Below are positions 1-6,556 of a stretch of 8,812 nt of DNA, piece by piece (position 1 is the first letter of the stretch; every line of letters begins with the position of its first letter). The position numbers were made by a program, and so were the translations under genes. Below the pieces are notes generated by a model. That model did no database searches, had not been told where the DNA came from, and saw only the letters and a program-made list of their open reading frames with translations. This DNA comes from Treponema sp. (GTDB taxonomy: Bacteria; Spirochaetota; Spirochaetia; Treponematales; Treponemataceae), in contig JAFLSP010000018.1 of the NCBI GenBank assembly GCA_022510885.1, positions 9,246 to 18,057 on the forward strand, given 5' to 3'.

Positions 1-134
1 GGCTCCATTGCGGGAGTGTCTGCGACAGTCGGTGCAATTGGTTGATTCTGCACCACAGTTTCTTCGTTTTGTGGCGTGGAAGCGCAGGAGGCAAGCAGGA
101 CGGTACAGGCGAAAGCAAAAAACAGTTTTTTCAC
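1..134 (-). CDS. Putative lipoprotein, N-terminal part (runs off the window)
   Basis: This is the first 44 codons of a gene that continues beyond base 1. It starts at a GTG (134-132) with AGGAG seven bases upstream. The N-terminus is a lipoprotein signal peptide: MKK, a hydrophobic stretch (LFFAFACTVLLAS), then a lipobox LLASC with the acylated cysteine at residue 17. The following residues are rich in Ser, Thr, Pro, Gln and Asn, as in the flexible linker of exported lipoproteins. The mature protein should be anchored by lipid on the periplasmic or outer side of a membrane; sorting cannot be told from this fragment. The start codon overlaps the stop of the upstream membrane-protein gene (GTGA, 134-131), so translation is probably coupled to it and to smc. 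The function is unknown because the mature domain lies outside the window. Cys10 is a second possible lipid site but has a poorer context. Confidence 0.8.
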   Translation of the reverse strand, partial: MKKLFFAFACTVLLASCASTPQNEETVVQNQPIAPTVADTPAME

Positions 135-499
135 GGTGCGGCTCCTATGATTTCTGCGGCGATGGCGTCGTTCGCTTTCTCCAGGTTTTTCATCGATTCT
201 GCGTCAGGAACGGTGAAAAACGGCGCGACCTCTGCTTCCTGCCACGCGTTCTTGACCGTGCGGGACGGGTAATAGTCTTTTTCCACGTCGGGCGCGGCGG
301 GAATGAGCAGTTTTGCGTCCGCAGTGAACGTCTCATTGCGGAACGGTTGTTTATTTGCCCGTGGTTTCGCGGTCTGGATGACGATGATAATAAGCGCGGC
401 AAAGAAAAGAAGCGTCACGATGCCGATAATCGCGACGATGAGCGGCTTCTCCTGGATAAAGTCGCGTGCATGGTCGCCCAGAGTGTCAAACAATGCCAT
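131..499 (-). CDS. Small single-pass membrane protein, function unknown
   Basis: This 122-residue protein belongs to no family I recognise. It has about 18 mostly polar residues, one strong transmembrane helix (about residues 19-41, rich in Ile, Leu and Val), and a soluble C-terminal region of about 80 residues containing YYPSRTVKNAW and ending GAAP. The flank after the helix is basic (K45, R47, K50, R54) and the N-terminal flank is slightly acidic. The positive-inside rule would therefore put the C-terminal region in the cytoplasm, but this is uncertain for so short a protein. I chose the ATG at 499 because GGGAGGT lies five bases upstream; an in-frame ATG ten codons earlier has no such site. 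The first 14 bases lie inside the end of smc, and its ribosome binding site is wholly within smc codons. The stop overlaps the GTG of the following lipoprotein. Tight coupling on both sides suggests joint expression with SMC and an envelope lipoprotein. Confidence 0.82.
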   Translation of the reverse strand: MALFDTLGDHARDFIQEKPLIVAIIGIVTLLFFAALIIIVIQTAKPRANKQPFRNETFTADAKLLIPAAPDVEKDYYPSRTVKNAWQEAEVAPFFTVPDAESMKNLEKANDAIAAEIIGAAP

Positions 500-3400
500 T
501 TGCACCTCCCATATCTGCTGATGGCTCATGTGCCGCGTCGCCCTGCTGTACCGCTGTCATTGCCTGTTTGTCCGCTTCGCGGGCGGCTTGCTCCAGTTCC
601 TCGGCATGCTTGTCTGCCTCGCGCTTTGCCTTTGCATCTGCCTGTGCTTTCTTCGCCGCGAGCTTGCGCAATTCCAGCTCGGGGTCGGTAATCGTGCCGT
701 CGGGGTTGTGGATACGCCTTGCCGGGCGCGGCGGGATGTACGCATCGGTCTCCGGCGCGACGTCCTCTTCCACGAACGGCTCATCCTCGTCAAAGTCCTC
801 CGCGACCGGCTCCTGGTCAAGGCGCATCGTGATGATTTTGCTCACGCCGCTTTCTTCCATGGTCACGCCGAGCATCGTGCGCGCCCCCATGACGGTCTTC
901 TTGTTGTGCGTGATGACGATGTACTGCGACAGCCGCGCGAACGAGCGCAGCGTCTGCACGAAGCTGGAGACGTTCTTGTCGTCGAGCGCGGCGTCAATCT
1001 CGTCAAGAAGGCAGAACGGGGAGGGGCGCACCTGGTACGTGGCGAACAGCAGTGCGACCGCCGTCATCGTCTTTTCGCCGCCGGAGAGCAGGGCGATGTT
1101 CTCCATCTTCTTGCCCGGTGGCTGCGCGAGGATGTCGATGCCCGTGGTGAGCACGTTCTGCGGGTCAACGAGGCGCAGCTCGGCGCGCCCGCCGACGAAC
1201 AGGCGACGGAACATATTGTGAAAATTTTTCTTGATTTTGTTGTAGGTGTCGAGGAACATCTCCGTGGACTTCGACTTGATTTCCTCGGACACGCGGATAA
1301 GGTTTTCGAGCGAGGTGTTGGTGTCGTCAAAACTTGCCTGCAATTTCTCGTAGCGTTCTTTCTGCTCGCCGAATTCCTCGGGCGCCATCAGGTTCACCTG
1401 CCCGAGCGACTTGAGTTCCTCACGCGCGGTGAGCAGTTTGTCGCGCAGCACTGCCACAGGCGTGGTGATTTTGTACATCCGCTCCTCGAATTCCATCAGG
1501 TCGCGCGAGTGCGTGTCGATGAAATTCTGCTTGACGTTCTTGATGTCGCTGTCGCTCGTGACGAGGCTCATCGAGAGCCGCTCGTACTGGTCTTGGTACT
1601 TCGCCTGCTCCTCCTGCTTTTTGCGCAGGGCAGTCTGCTTGCCGCTCACGCTGAAGTTGCAGCGGTCGATTTCGTCGTTCAGGTCGCTGATGTTCTTGAC
1701 GCAAATGCGCCCCTGTTCCTCAATCTGCGCGAGCGTCTGCTGGATTTCGGCGAGTTGCTCGTCGTATTCGTCCTGCCGCTGCTGCTCCGTGTAGAGGTCG
1801 TTTTCGGTTTGACGGAGCGTGCTCTGCTCGTTCGCGAGCGAGCGGCGCAGAAGGTCGGTCTGTTGCCGCGCCGCGTCAATCTGCGCGCGCATCGTGCCTT
1901 CGTTCACGCGCAGTTTTGCGAGCGTCTCCTTGTAGCCGTCGATTTTGGTGGCGAGGTCGGCGTTCTGCGCACGGTAGTCGGCGATGCGTTCTTGTATCGT
2001 CAGAATTTTCTGCGCGTTCTCGGCGATATTTCCGTCGATGGTGCGTTTGTGCGTGATGATGCCCTCGGGCGCGAGGAATTCGTCGATGAATGCGGGCATG
2101 GTCGCTGAGTAGGCTTCCGCCGCCGCCTCTACGTTTCTTGCGAGCGCGCCGATTTCCTCAAGCGCGGCGACGGCATCTGCGGCAAATTGCGCGCACTCGC
2201 TTTCATCGTGTCCGCTGATTGCCGCAAAGTCCGAAAAAATGTTCTTCCGCCCGTCGGCATAGACGCGCAAGCGACCGATGCAGGCAGTCAGTTCGTCCTT
2301 TGCTTTTTTGCTTTCGGCAGAGGAGAAGCCGCTGTCGCGCAGTTTCGCGTCCAGTTCCGTCACGATGTCCTCGGTGATTGCCGTCAGCTCCTGCTGGAAT
2401 CGAACGCGCTCCTCATTCAGCCGCTCGATTTCAGCCGCGCTTTCGTCCGCACGGCGGCGGTTCTCGTCGATGTGGCTTGCCGCCGTGTCGATATTCTCCT
2501 GGAACGAGTCGATGTTCCTGCGCACGTCGTCCAACTGCTTGGTCTTTGCGCGCAGGTCTGCGTCCTGTCCGTCAATCTCATCGTTCAGGTCGTCAATGCG
2601 CTCTTGTATCGTCTTTTTGTGCAGCTCAAGTTGCCCGATTTTTTCCTTTATCACGCCCGCTTGCACGTTGAGTTGTTTGGCGAGGTCGAGTTTGCCCGTC
2701 TTGTCGCTCTGAATCCTGACCAGTTCCTGCTGCAAGTCGGTCATCTTGTTCTGCAAGTCCCTGATTTTGTCGTTGTTTTCGGTGAGCGTAGCGAGAATCT
2801 GCCGGATTTCTTCCTGCACCGCATCGCGCTTCTGTCCGGTCTCTCGGAGCGACTGCTCGTGCCGTGCCTTGTTCTGCGTGCATTCCTTGAGCTTGAGCAG
2901 CTGGATGTCCAGTTCGTAGCCGAAAATATCCTCTTTGAGCGTGCGGTATTGAATCGTCTTTTCGCTCTGCACTTTGAGCGTCTCGTAGCGGCGTTTGTTC
3001 TCCACGAGCGCGACTTCAATCTGCGCGAGGTTCTGCCGCGTGCGTTCCAGTTCACGCTCTGCTTCGGCGACTTCCGCCTTGCTGCGGCTGATGCCCGCCG
3101 CCTCCTCGAACAGATACCGGCGGTCTTCGGGCTTGCTTGAGAGAATCTGGTCGATTTTTCCCTGCTCCATCACGGAATAGGCGGCCTTGCCCACGCCCGT
3201 GTCCATGAACAGGCGACGGATTTCGGTCGGACCGACCTGTCGGTTGTTGATGAAGTATTCGTTCGTGCCGTCTCTGAACAGCCGCCGCTTGATGGCGATT
3301 TCCGCGTCGTCAAGCGGGAGCAGGCCGTTCTCGTTGCTGATAGTGAGCGTCACTTCGGCGATGTTGAGTGGCGGGCGCGTCTCCGTTCCGTTGAAGATAA

Positions 3401-3590
3401 CGTCCTCCATCGCGCCGGCACGCAGGTTCTTTGCCCGGTTTTCTGCGAGTACCCATTTTACCGCATCGACCACGTTGCTCTTGCCACAGCCGTTCGGTCC
3501 GAGGAGCGCGGTGATTCCGTCCGCGAATGCTACGTGCGTCTTGTCCGCGAATGATTTGAAGCCGTGTATGTCAAGACTTTTTAAAAACAC
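486..3590 (-). CDS. smc: Chromosome segregation/condensation ATPase SMC, short form without a recognisable hinge
   Basis: SMC proteins dimerise into DNA-loop-extruding ATPases that compact and separate chromosomes, usually with ScpA and ScpB, which are not encoded here. This protein has 1034 residues, against roughly 1150-1200 in most bacteria. The head is complete: Walker A GPNGCGKSN (31-39), Q-loop region EQGKIDQILSSKPEDRR (142-158), FEEAAGI (161-167), signature LSGGEK (835-840), Walker B CLLDEID (860-866), D-loop ALDD (868-871) and switch His895 in ITHNKKT. Long heptad coiled coils fill about 166-425 and 525-765. Between them lies a helical-looking segment of about 100 residues with none of the glycines of the usual SMC hinge and no CxxC zinc hook. 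Residues 926-1034 form a charged tail, acidic then Lys/Arg/Ala/Glu-rich. The GTG start at 3590 has AGGGG six bases upstream and begins the conserved LKSLDIHGFKSFAD. The frame stays open 95 codons upstream, but that part overlaps the helicase gene and looks nothing like SMC. Confidence 0.95.
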   Translation of the reverse strand: MFLKSLDIHGFKSFADKTHVAFADGITALLGPNGCGKSNVVDAVKWVLAENRAKNLRAGAMEDVIFNGTETRPPLNIAEVTLTISNENGLLPLDDAEIAIKRRLFRDGTNEYFINNRQVGPTEIRRLFMDTGVGKAAYSVMEQGKIDQILSSKPEDRRYLFEEAAGISRSKAEVAEAERELERTRQNLAQIEVALVENKRRYETLKVQSEKTIQYRTLKEDIFGYELDIQLLKLKECTQNKARHEQSLRETGQKRDAVQEEIRQILATLTENNDKIRDLQNKMTDLQQELVRIQSDKTGKLDLAKQLNVQAGVIKEKIGQLELHKKTIQERIDDLNDEIDGQDADLRAKTKQLDDVRRNIDSFQENIDTAASHIDENRRRADESAAEIERLNEERVRFQQELTAITEDIVTELDAKLRDSGFSSAESKKAKDELTACIGRLRVYADGRKNIFSDFAAISGHDESECAQFAADAVAALEEIGALARNVEAAAEAYSATMPAFIDEFLAPEGIITHKRTIDGNIAENAQKILTIQERIADYRAQNADLATKIDGYKETLAKLRVNEGTMRAQIDAARQQTDLLRRSLANEQSTLRQTENDLYTEQQRQDEYDEQLAEIQQTLAQIEEQGRICVKNISDLNDEIDRCNFSVSGKQTALRKKQEEQAKYQDQYERLSMSLVTSDSDIKNVKQNFIDTHSRDLMEFEERMYKITTPVAVLRDKLLTAREELKSLGQVNLMAPEEFGEQKERYEKLQASFDDTNTSLENLIRVSEEIKSKSTEMFLDTYNKIKKNFHNMFRRLFVGGRAELRLVDPQNVLTTGIDILAQPPGKKMENIALLSGGEKTMTAVALLFATYQVRPSPFCLLDEIDAALDDKNVSSFVQTLRSFARLSQYIVITHNKKTVMGARTMLGVTMEESGVSKIITMRLDQEPVAEDFDEDEPFVEEDVAPETDAYIPPRPARRIHNPDGTITDPELELRKLAAKKAQADAKAKREADKHAEELEQAAREADKQAMTAVQQGDAAHEPSADMGGANGIV

Positions 3591-3617
3591 GCAATCCCCT
3601 CGCCACTCATATCCACC

Positions 3618-3646
3618 AGTATACCGACTATTTGTCTTGTTTGCAA
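3618..3646 (-). promoter_or_regulatory. Putative sigma-70-type promoter for smc
   Basis: On the minus strand TTGCAA (3646-3641) is followed after exactly 17 bases by TATACT (3623-3618), giving 4 of 6 and 5 of 6 matches to the housekeeping consensus. The predicted start near 3611 leaves a leader of about 20 bases that contains the AGGGG ribosome binding site of smc. The -35 box lies within the last codons of the helicase gene. smc and the genes after it could therefore be transcribed without the helicase. The match is by eye only. Confidence 0.5.
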
Positions 3647-4788
3647 TCGTCTGCGGCGGGACTGACCAACTTTCCGCCGTAGAGCGCTTTCGGCCAGACC
3701 GTGATGCCGAGCCGTTTTTCGAGCGCGGCATACTTGCGCATCTCGTATTCGTCGCCGATGACCACGTTGATGCCCGTCTTTCCCGCGCGCGCGGTGCGTC
3801 CCGCCCGGTGGATGAAGAAGTCGCTGTTGCTCGGAAAGTCCATCTGCACGATGTAGGTGATGTTCGGAATGTCAAGTCCCCGCGCGCCCAGGTCGCTCGT
3901 CACAAGGACGGGGCATTTGCCGCTGCGGAAGCGGTCAATAGCCGCCTTGCGTTCCTGCTTGCCGTGCTTTGCATGCAGGCTTGCGCACTCGACGTTGTGG
4001 TATTTGAGTTTTGCGGTGATGTTCGCTACCTGGTCGGCGCGGCTCGTGAAGACGAGTACCTTGGCAGGTTTCTCCGCCGCGAGCAGCTTGCGCAGCGTCT
4101 CGATTTTGTCCCGTTGCTCGGCGAAAATCGCAAGGTGCGTGATGCGCTTCCTCAGCACGTCCTCGGGCGGCAGGAAGAGTGTTTCGATATGCGCACCGTT
4201 TGCTTCGGAGAGCAGGGCAACCGTGCGGTCGGTGACGGTCGCGCTGCAGGCCACCAGCTGCACGTCTTTTTTGAGCACGCTGAGCAGTTCAAGCGTTTCG
4301 TCCCGCAGTTCGGGCGAGAGCAGCCGGTCAACCTCGTCAAGAACCACTGCCGTGATGCCGTCCAGTCGGAGTTTTTTCAGGCGGTATAGTTCTAGCAGGC
4401 GCGCAGGGCCGCCGATTACGATGCCAGGCTTTTCTTTGAGGAGTTCTATCTGCCGTTTGAGCGGTGCGCCGCCGATGAGCAGGGCGGCTTTCGCGTCGCT
4501 GAACAGCGGCACCTGCATTTTTATCTGCGCCGCAAGCTCATACGTGGGAGCAAGCACGACGAGCCGCACCCCGCGCCCCTCCGTTTCCTGTGCGCGGCGC
4601 GCGAGCGGCAGCAGATAGGCGAGTGTCTTGCCCGTTCCCGTCTCGCTCTGGAATACGACGGACGTTCCCGCCGCAATCACGGGGATTGCCTGCGCCTGTA
4701 CCGCAGTCGGCTCGATGATGCCGTGCGCGGCAAGCCGTTCGGCAGTCGCTCGTTCAGTCAGCTGGTCAAAGGTCGCTTTCTCGCTCAT
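3628..4788 (-). CDS. DEAD-box family ATP-dependent RNA helicase, minimal core (DEVD variant)
   Basis: This 386-residue protein is a minimal two-domain RecA-like RNA helicase, a family that unwinds or remodels RNA using ATP in ribosome assembly, mRNA decay or cold adaptation. Motifs in order: Q motif with F7 and PTAVQ (27-31); motif I SETGTGKT (48-55); Ia PTYELA (81-86, usually PTRELA); Ib GGPAR (126-130, usually TPGR); II DEVD (151-154, usually DEAD); III SAT (182-184); IV VLVFTSR (244-250); V SDLGARGLDIPN (298-309); VI HRAGRTARAG (327-336). The protein ends about 50 residues after motif VI, without the basic or RNA-binding tail of DbpA, CsdA or RhlE types, so the substrate cannot be guessed. 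I chose the ATG at 4788 because the frame upstream runs into the divergent promoter and beyond. No Shine-Dalgarno is visible; an extended -10 box sits so that the message would start at the ATG. smc follows after 37 bases on the same strand. Confidence 0.93.
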   Translation of the reverse strand: MSEKATFDQLTERATAERLAAHGIIEPTAVQAQAIPVIAAGTSVVFQSETGTGKTLAYLLPLARRAQETEGRGVRLVVLAPTYELAAQIKMQVPLFSDAKAALLIGGAPLKRQIELLKEKPGIVIGGPARLLELYRLKKLRLDGITAVVLDEVDRLLSPELRDETLELLSVLKKDVQLVACSATVTDRTVALLSEANGAHIETLFLPPEDVLRKRITHLAIFAEQRDKIETLRKLLAAEKPAKVLVFTSRADQVANITAKLKYHNVECASLHAKHGKQERKAAIDRFRSGKCPVLVTSDLGARGLDIPNITYIVQMDFPSNSDFFIHRAGRTARAGKTGINVVIGDEYEMRKYAALEKRLGITVWPKALYGGKLVSPAADDCKQDK

Positions 4789-4794
4789 GGCGCG

Positions 4795-4803
4795 AGTATA
4801 GCA
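4795..4803 (-). promoter_or_regulatory. Extended -10 promoter of the helicase gene, placed for a leaderless mRNA
   Basis: On the minus strand TGC-TATACT (4803-4795) is an extended -10 element matching five of six bases. Seven bases after its last base is position 4788, the A of the helicase start codon. No ribosome binding site lies in the six bases between. A 17-base spacer would put the -35 at TAGCAC (4823-4818), a poor match that overlaps the opposite promoter's -10 box. Confidence 0.55.
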
Positions 4804-4825
4804 TATTTTTTGCCCTTGTGCTATA
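4797..4825. repeat. Inverted repeat formed by the two divergent -10 elements
   Basis: TATAGCA (4797-4803) and TGCTATA (4819-4825) are exact reverse complements separated by 15 bases with a run of six T. The arms are the -10 regions of the divergent helicase and glycosyltransferase promoters. The symmetry may simply follow from two similar promoters face to face, or it may serve as a protein binding site. The sequence alone does not decide this. Confidence 0.6.
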
Positions 4826-4827
4826 AT
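4819..4827 (+). promoter_or_regulatory. Extended -10 promoter of the glycosyltransferase gene, placed for a leaderless or nearly leaderless mRNA
   Basis: TG-C-TATAAT (4819-4827) is a perfect -10 hexamer with the TGn extension. The start codon ATG begins at 4835, so the expected transcription start is 4834 or 4835. The seven bases between (CAAGCGT) hold no ribosome binding site. The -35 position at 17-base spacing reads TAGCAT (4799-4804), weak, and overlaps the opposite -10 box. Confidence 0.6.
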
Positions 4828-4834
4828 CAAGCGT

Positions 4835-5950
4835 ATGAAAGTTGGCATAGACACGTTCGGCTGCGACCACGGTCGGTCGGGGCTGGGCGTGTATCTCAAC
4901 GCGCTCGCGCAGTGCCTCAAAAGCGATGATGCCGTGCAGTACGAGCTGTTCGGCGCGGAGGCAGACCGCTACACGTATGGTGGTGAGAACGGCTTGCCGT
5001 ACCGCACGGTCATGGTTTCCGACGACCGTTCTGCCGAGAAGCGGTGGCATCTGATGGGCGCGAACCGCTTTGCGCGCAGACAGGGCTACGACCTGGTGCT
5101 CTATCCCGCCGCCGCGCACATGTTGCCCCTTCATTTCGGCGTTCCGGGCGTAGCAATCGTGAACGACATCGTGTCCGAGATGCTTTCGGCGGGGCGGAGC
5201 ATGAAGCATGAACTGCACGTCAGGCACACGCTGAAACGGGCGAAAAAAGTAATTGTGGCGAGCCAGTGCATCAAGCGTGACCTTGAGCAGTTGGGCGTGA
5301 GGAGCGAGCGGATAGCCGTCGTCCACAATGGCATTGACCACGAACTGTTCTATCCGCGTGAGCCGCTCTCGTCAACCGTTGTTGACCTCAAGCCCTTTGC
5401 CATTCAGCGACCGTATTTCATCTATGCGTCGCGCCTTTCTTCCCCCGCAAAAAAACACGCCGAGCTTATCAGGGCATTTACGCTGTTCAAGGAGCGCACG
5501 GGGCTTCCGCACCGCCTCGTGCTGGCGGGAAACGAGGGCGCGCACGCGGAAACCGTGCGGCGTGAGGCTTCCGCGTCGCGTTTTGCGTCCGACATCTTGG
5601 TCACTGGCTTTGTCCCGCACGAGAATTCTCCCGCATTGTATGCGGGCAGCGATGGCTGTGTGTTCCCGTCCGTGAGCGAGGGGGTGGGGCTGCCTGTGCT
5701 GGAGGCGATGGCAACCGGCGTGCCTGTAGCGTGCTCCAAAAGCGGCGCGCTCTCCGAAATTGCCGGCAAGCACGCCGTATTCTTTGACTCGGACGACATC
5801 GCGCAGATGGCGAGCGCGCTTACCATGCTTGCCACCGATGCGTCGCTCAGGGAAAAACTCATTTCTGGCGGGCTGGAATGGTCGCGCCGTTTCAGCTGGG
5901 AGCGCACCGCCGCGCTCATCAAGGAAACCCTGCTGAGCATCGCGCGCTAG
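4835..5950 (+). CDS. Glycosyltransferase, GT-B fold, GT4-like (glycosyltransferase group 1)
   Basis: This 371-residue cytoplasmic enzyme should transfer a sugar from a nucleotide-sugar donor, with retention of configuration, onto a glycan or lipid acceptor. The N-terminal Rossmann half begins MKVGIDTFGCDHGRSGLGVYL, with the glycine-rich turn common in the family. VASQCIKRDL (141-150) and VVHNGIDHELFYP (162-174) mark the link to the C-terminal half. That half carries YASRLS (197-202) followed by the basic KK206-207, LVLAGNEG (228-235), VTGFVPHENSPALYAGSD (256-273) and the donor-binding E-x7-E motif in SEGVGLPVLEAMATGVPV (E282 and E290). Length is normal for GT4. There is no signal peptide or membrane helix. 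The gene stands alone, divergent from the helicase and convergent with the partner-switching operon, so context gives no acceptor; a surface glycolipid or polysaccharide is plausible but unproven. No Shine-Dalgarno precedes the ATG. Confidence 0.92.
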   Translation: MKVGIDTFGCDHGRSGLGVYLNALAQCLKSDDAVQYELFGAEADRYTYGGENGLPYRTVMVSDDRSAEKRWHLMGANRFARRQGYDLVLYPAAAHMLPLHFGVPGVAIVNDIVSEMLSAGRSMKHELHVRHTLKRAKKVIVASQCIKRDLEQLGVRSERIAVVHNGIDHELFYPREPLSSTVVDLKPFAIQRPYFIYASRLSSPAKKHAELIRAFTLFKERTGLPHRLVLAGNEGAHAETVRREASASRFASDILVTGFVPHENSPALYAGSDGCVFPSVSEGVGLPVLEAMATGVPVACSKSGALSEIAGKHAVFFDSDDIAQMASALTMLATDASLREKLISGGLEWSRRFSWERTAALIKETLLSIAR

Positions 5951-5956
5951 CCGCAC

Positions 5957-5983
5957 AAAGAAAAAGCCGCCCTGTCGGGCGGC
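5957..5983 (-). terminator. Intrinsic terminator of the partner-switching operon
   Basis: GCCGCCC (5966-5972) and GGGCGGC (5977-5983) form a perfect seven-pair GC stem with a four-base loop. On the minus strand it is followed at once by TTTTTCTTT (5965-5957). It lies 15 bases past the stop codon of the kinase gene, as expected for the end of that operon. In the plus direction the hairpin also follows the glycosyltransferase gene by 15 bases, but no T-run comes after it, so it is at best weak that way. Confidence 0.9.
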
Positions 5984-5997
5984 CTCCGTTCGGTCGT

Positions 5998-6546
5998 TCA
6001 GTCCTCCACGGCAACGCCGTGGTGCTTTTTCTGATATTTTTTGAGCATCGCAACGCCGTTGCGCTTGCCGTTGTAGACAAAGCCGCCGTTCCAGTATTCC
6101 AGTGCCGCGAACAGCGCGTTGCCGCCGTCCTGTTCGTCTGATTCCTTCGAGCGGAAAGAGACATAGTTCGCGAGCGACTCGAAATCGGAGTTGTGCAGCG
6201 CCTCGATGCGTTTGCGGTTGAATTCGTTCCAGCGTTCCAGGTCTTTGAACCCCTCTCCCTCGTCCTGCACGATGATGTGCGCATGGGTCGGGCTGAACGA
6301 ATACCACACCTTGACTTTTTTGTTGACGTCACAGCGGTTGCCGTGCTTCACGGCATTCTTAATCACTTCGCTGATTTGCTGCTCAAGCAGGTTGATTTCC
6401 TTTATCTCAAGCGGGGCAGACTGCACAATCAGCAGCGTGAAGTAGCGAATCTGCCGAAAATCAGACGGGAATTCTTTATAGAGCATATTGGAGGTGTCGA
6501 ACAGCGGGTCGTTATCGTCAGAGCGTAATTCTTTGAACTGTTCCAT
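5998..6546 (-). CDS. Anti-sigma factor serine kinase, RsbW/SpoIIAB-like GHKL ATPase
   Basis: This 182-residue protein should be the switch kinase of a partner-switching system: it binds and holds a target (normally a sigma factor) and phosphorylates the STAS protein encoded just upstream. The N box is ISEVIKNAVKHGN (58-70), with Glu60, Asn64 and His68 in the expected places. The G1 box is DEGEGF (95-100). GVAMLKKYQ (164-172) matches the last strand of the fold. Between G1 and the G2 region lies about 40 residues (101-140), longer than in the usual RsbW. The G2 loop reads DGGNALFAALEYWNGG without the G-x-G-L-G pattern. ATP binding looks likely, while kinase activity is less sure. The ATG at 6546 has AGGAGG six bases upstream, and that site overlaps the stop of the STAS gene. 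It is the last gene before the terminator. A regulator of something other than a sigma factor is possible. Confidence 0.85.
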   Translation of the reverse strand: MEQFKELRSDDNDPLFDTSNMLYKEFPSDFRQIRYFTLLIVQSAPLEIKEINLLEQQISEVIKNAVKHGNRCDVNKKVKVWYSFSPTHAHIIVQDEGEGFKDLERWNEFNRKRIEALHNSDFESLANYVSFRSKESDEQDGGNALFAALEYWNGGFVYNGKRNGVAMLKKYQKKHHGVAVED

Positions 6547-6556
6547 TGACGGCCTC

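Noticed and set aside
528..2108. A 526-codon open frame on the plus strand, antisense to smc, with others like it at 2187-3140, 3187-4389 and 6488-7819
   Set aside because: They lie opposite clearly conserved genes, show strings of Arg, Val, Leu and His from reversed GC-rich codons, and contain no family motif. They result from the codon bias of the real genes.
2016..2330. A Rad50-type zinc hook in the SMC linker
   Set aside because: There is no CxxC motif; the two cysteines in the region are 30 residues apart.
3591..3875. A 95-codon upstream extension of the smc frame
   Set aside because: It overlaps the helicase gene in another frame, is Ser/Arg/Thr-rich and unlike any SMC start. The GTG at 3590 has a ribosome binding site and begins the conserved SMC N-terminus.
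4789..4920. A 44-codon upstream extension of the helicase
   Set aside because: It would run through the divergent promoter and into the glycosyltransferase gene. MSEKATFDQL is a normal DEAD-box beginning.
4766..5341. A 191-codon minus-strand frame opposite the glycosyltransferase gene, and a 311-codon one at 5372-6307
   Set aside because: Both are antisense to well-supported genes, show no recognisable domain, and the second runs through the terminator hairpin.
5957..5983. The GC hairpin as a terminator for the glycosyltransferase gene (plus strand)
   Set aside because: The T-run exists only on the minus-strand side. After the hairpin on the plus strand the sequence is CTCCGTTCGG, not T-rich.
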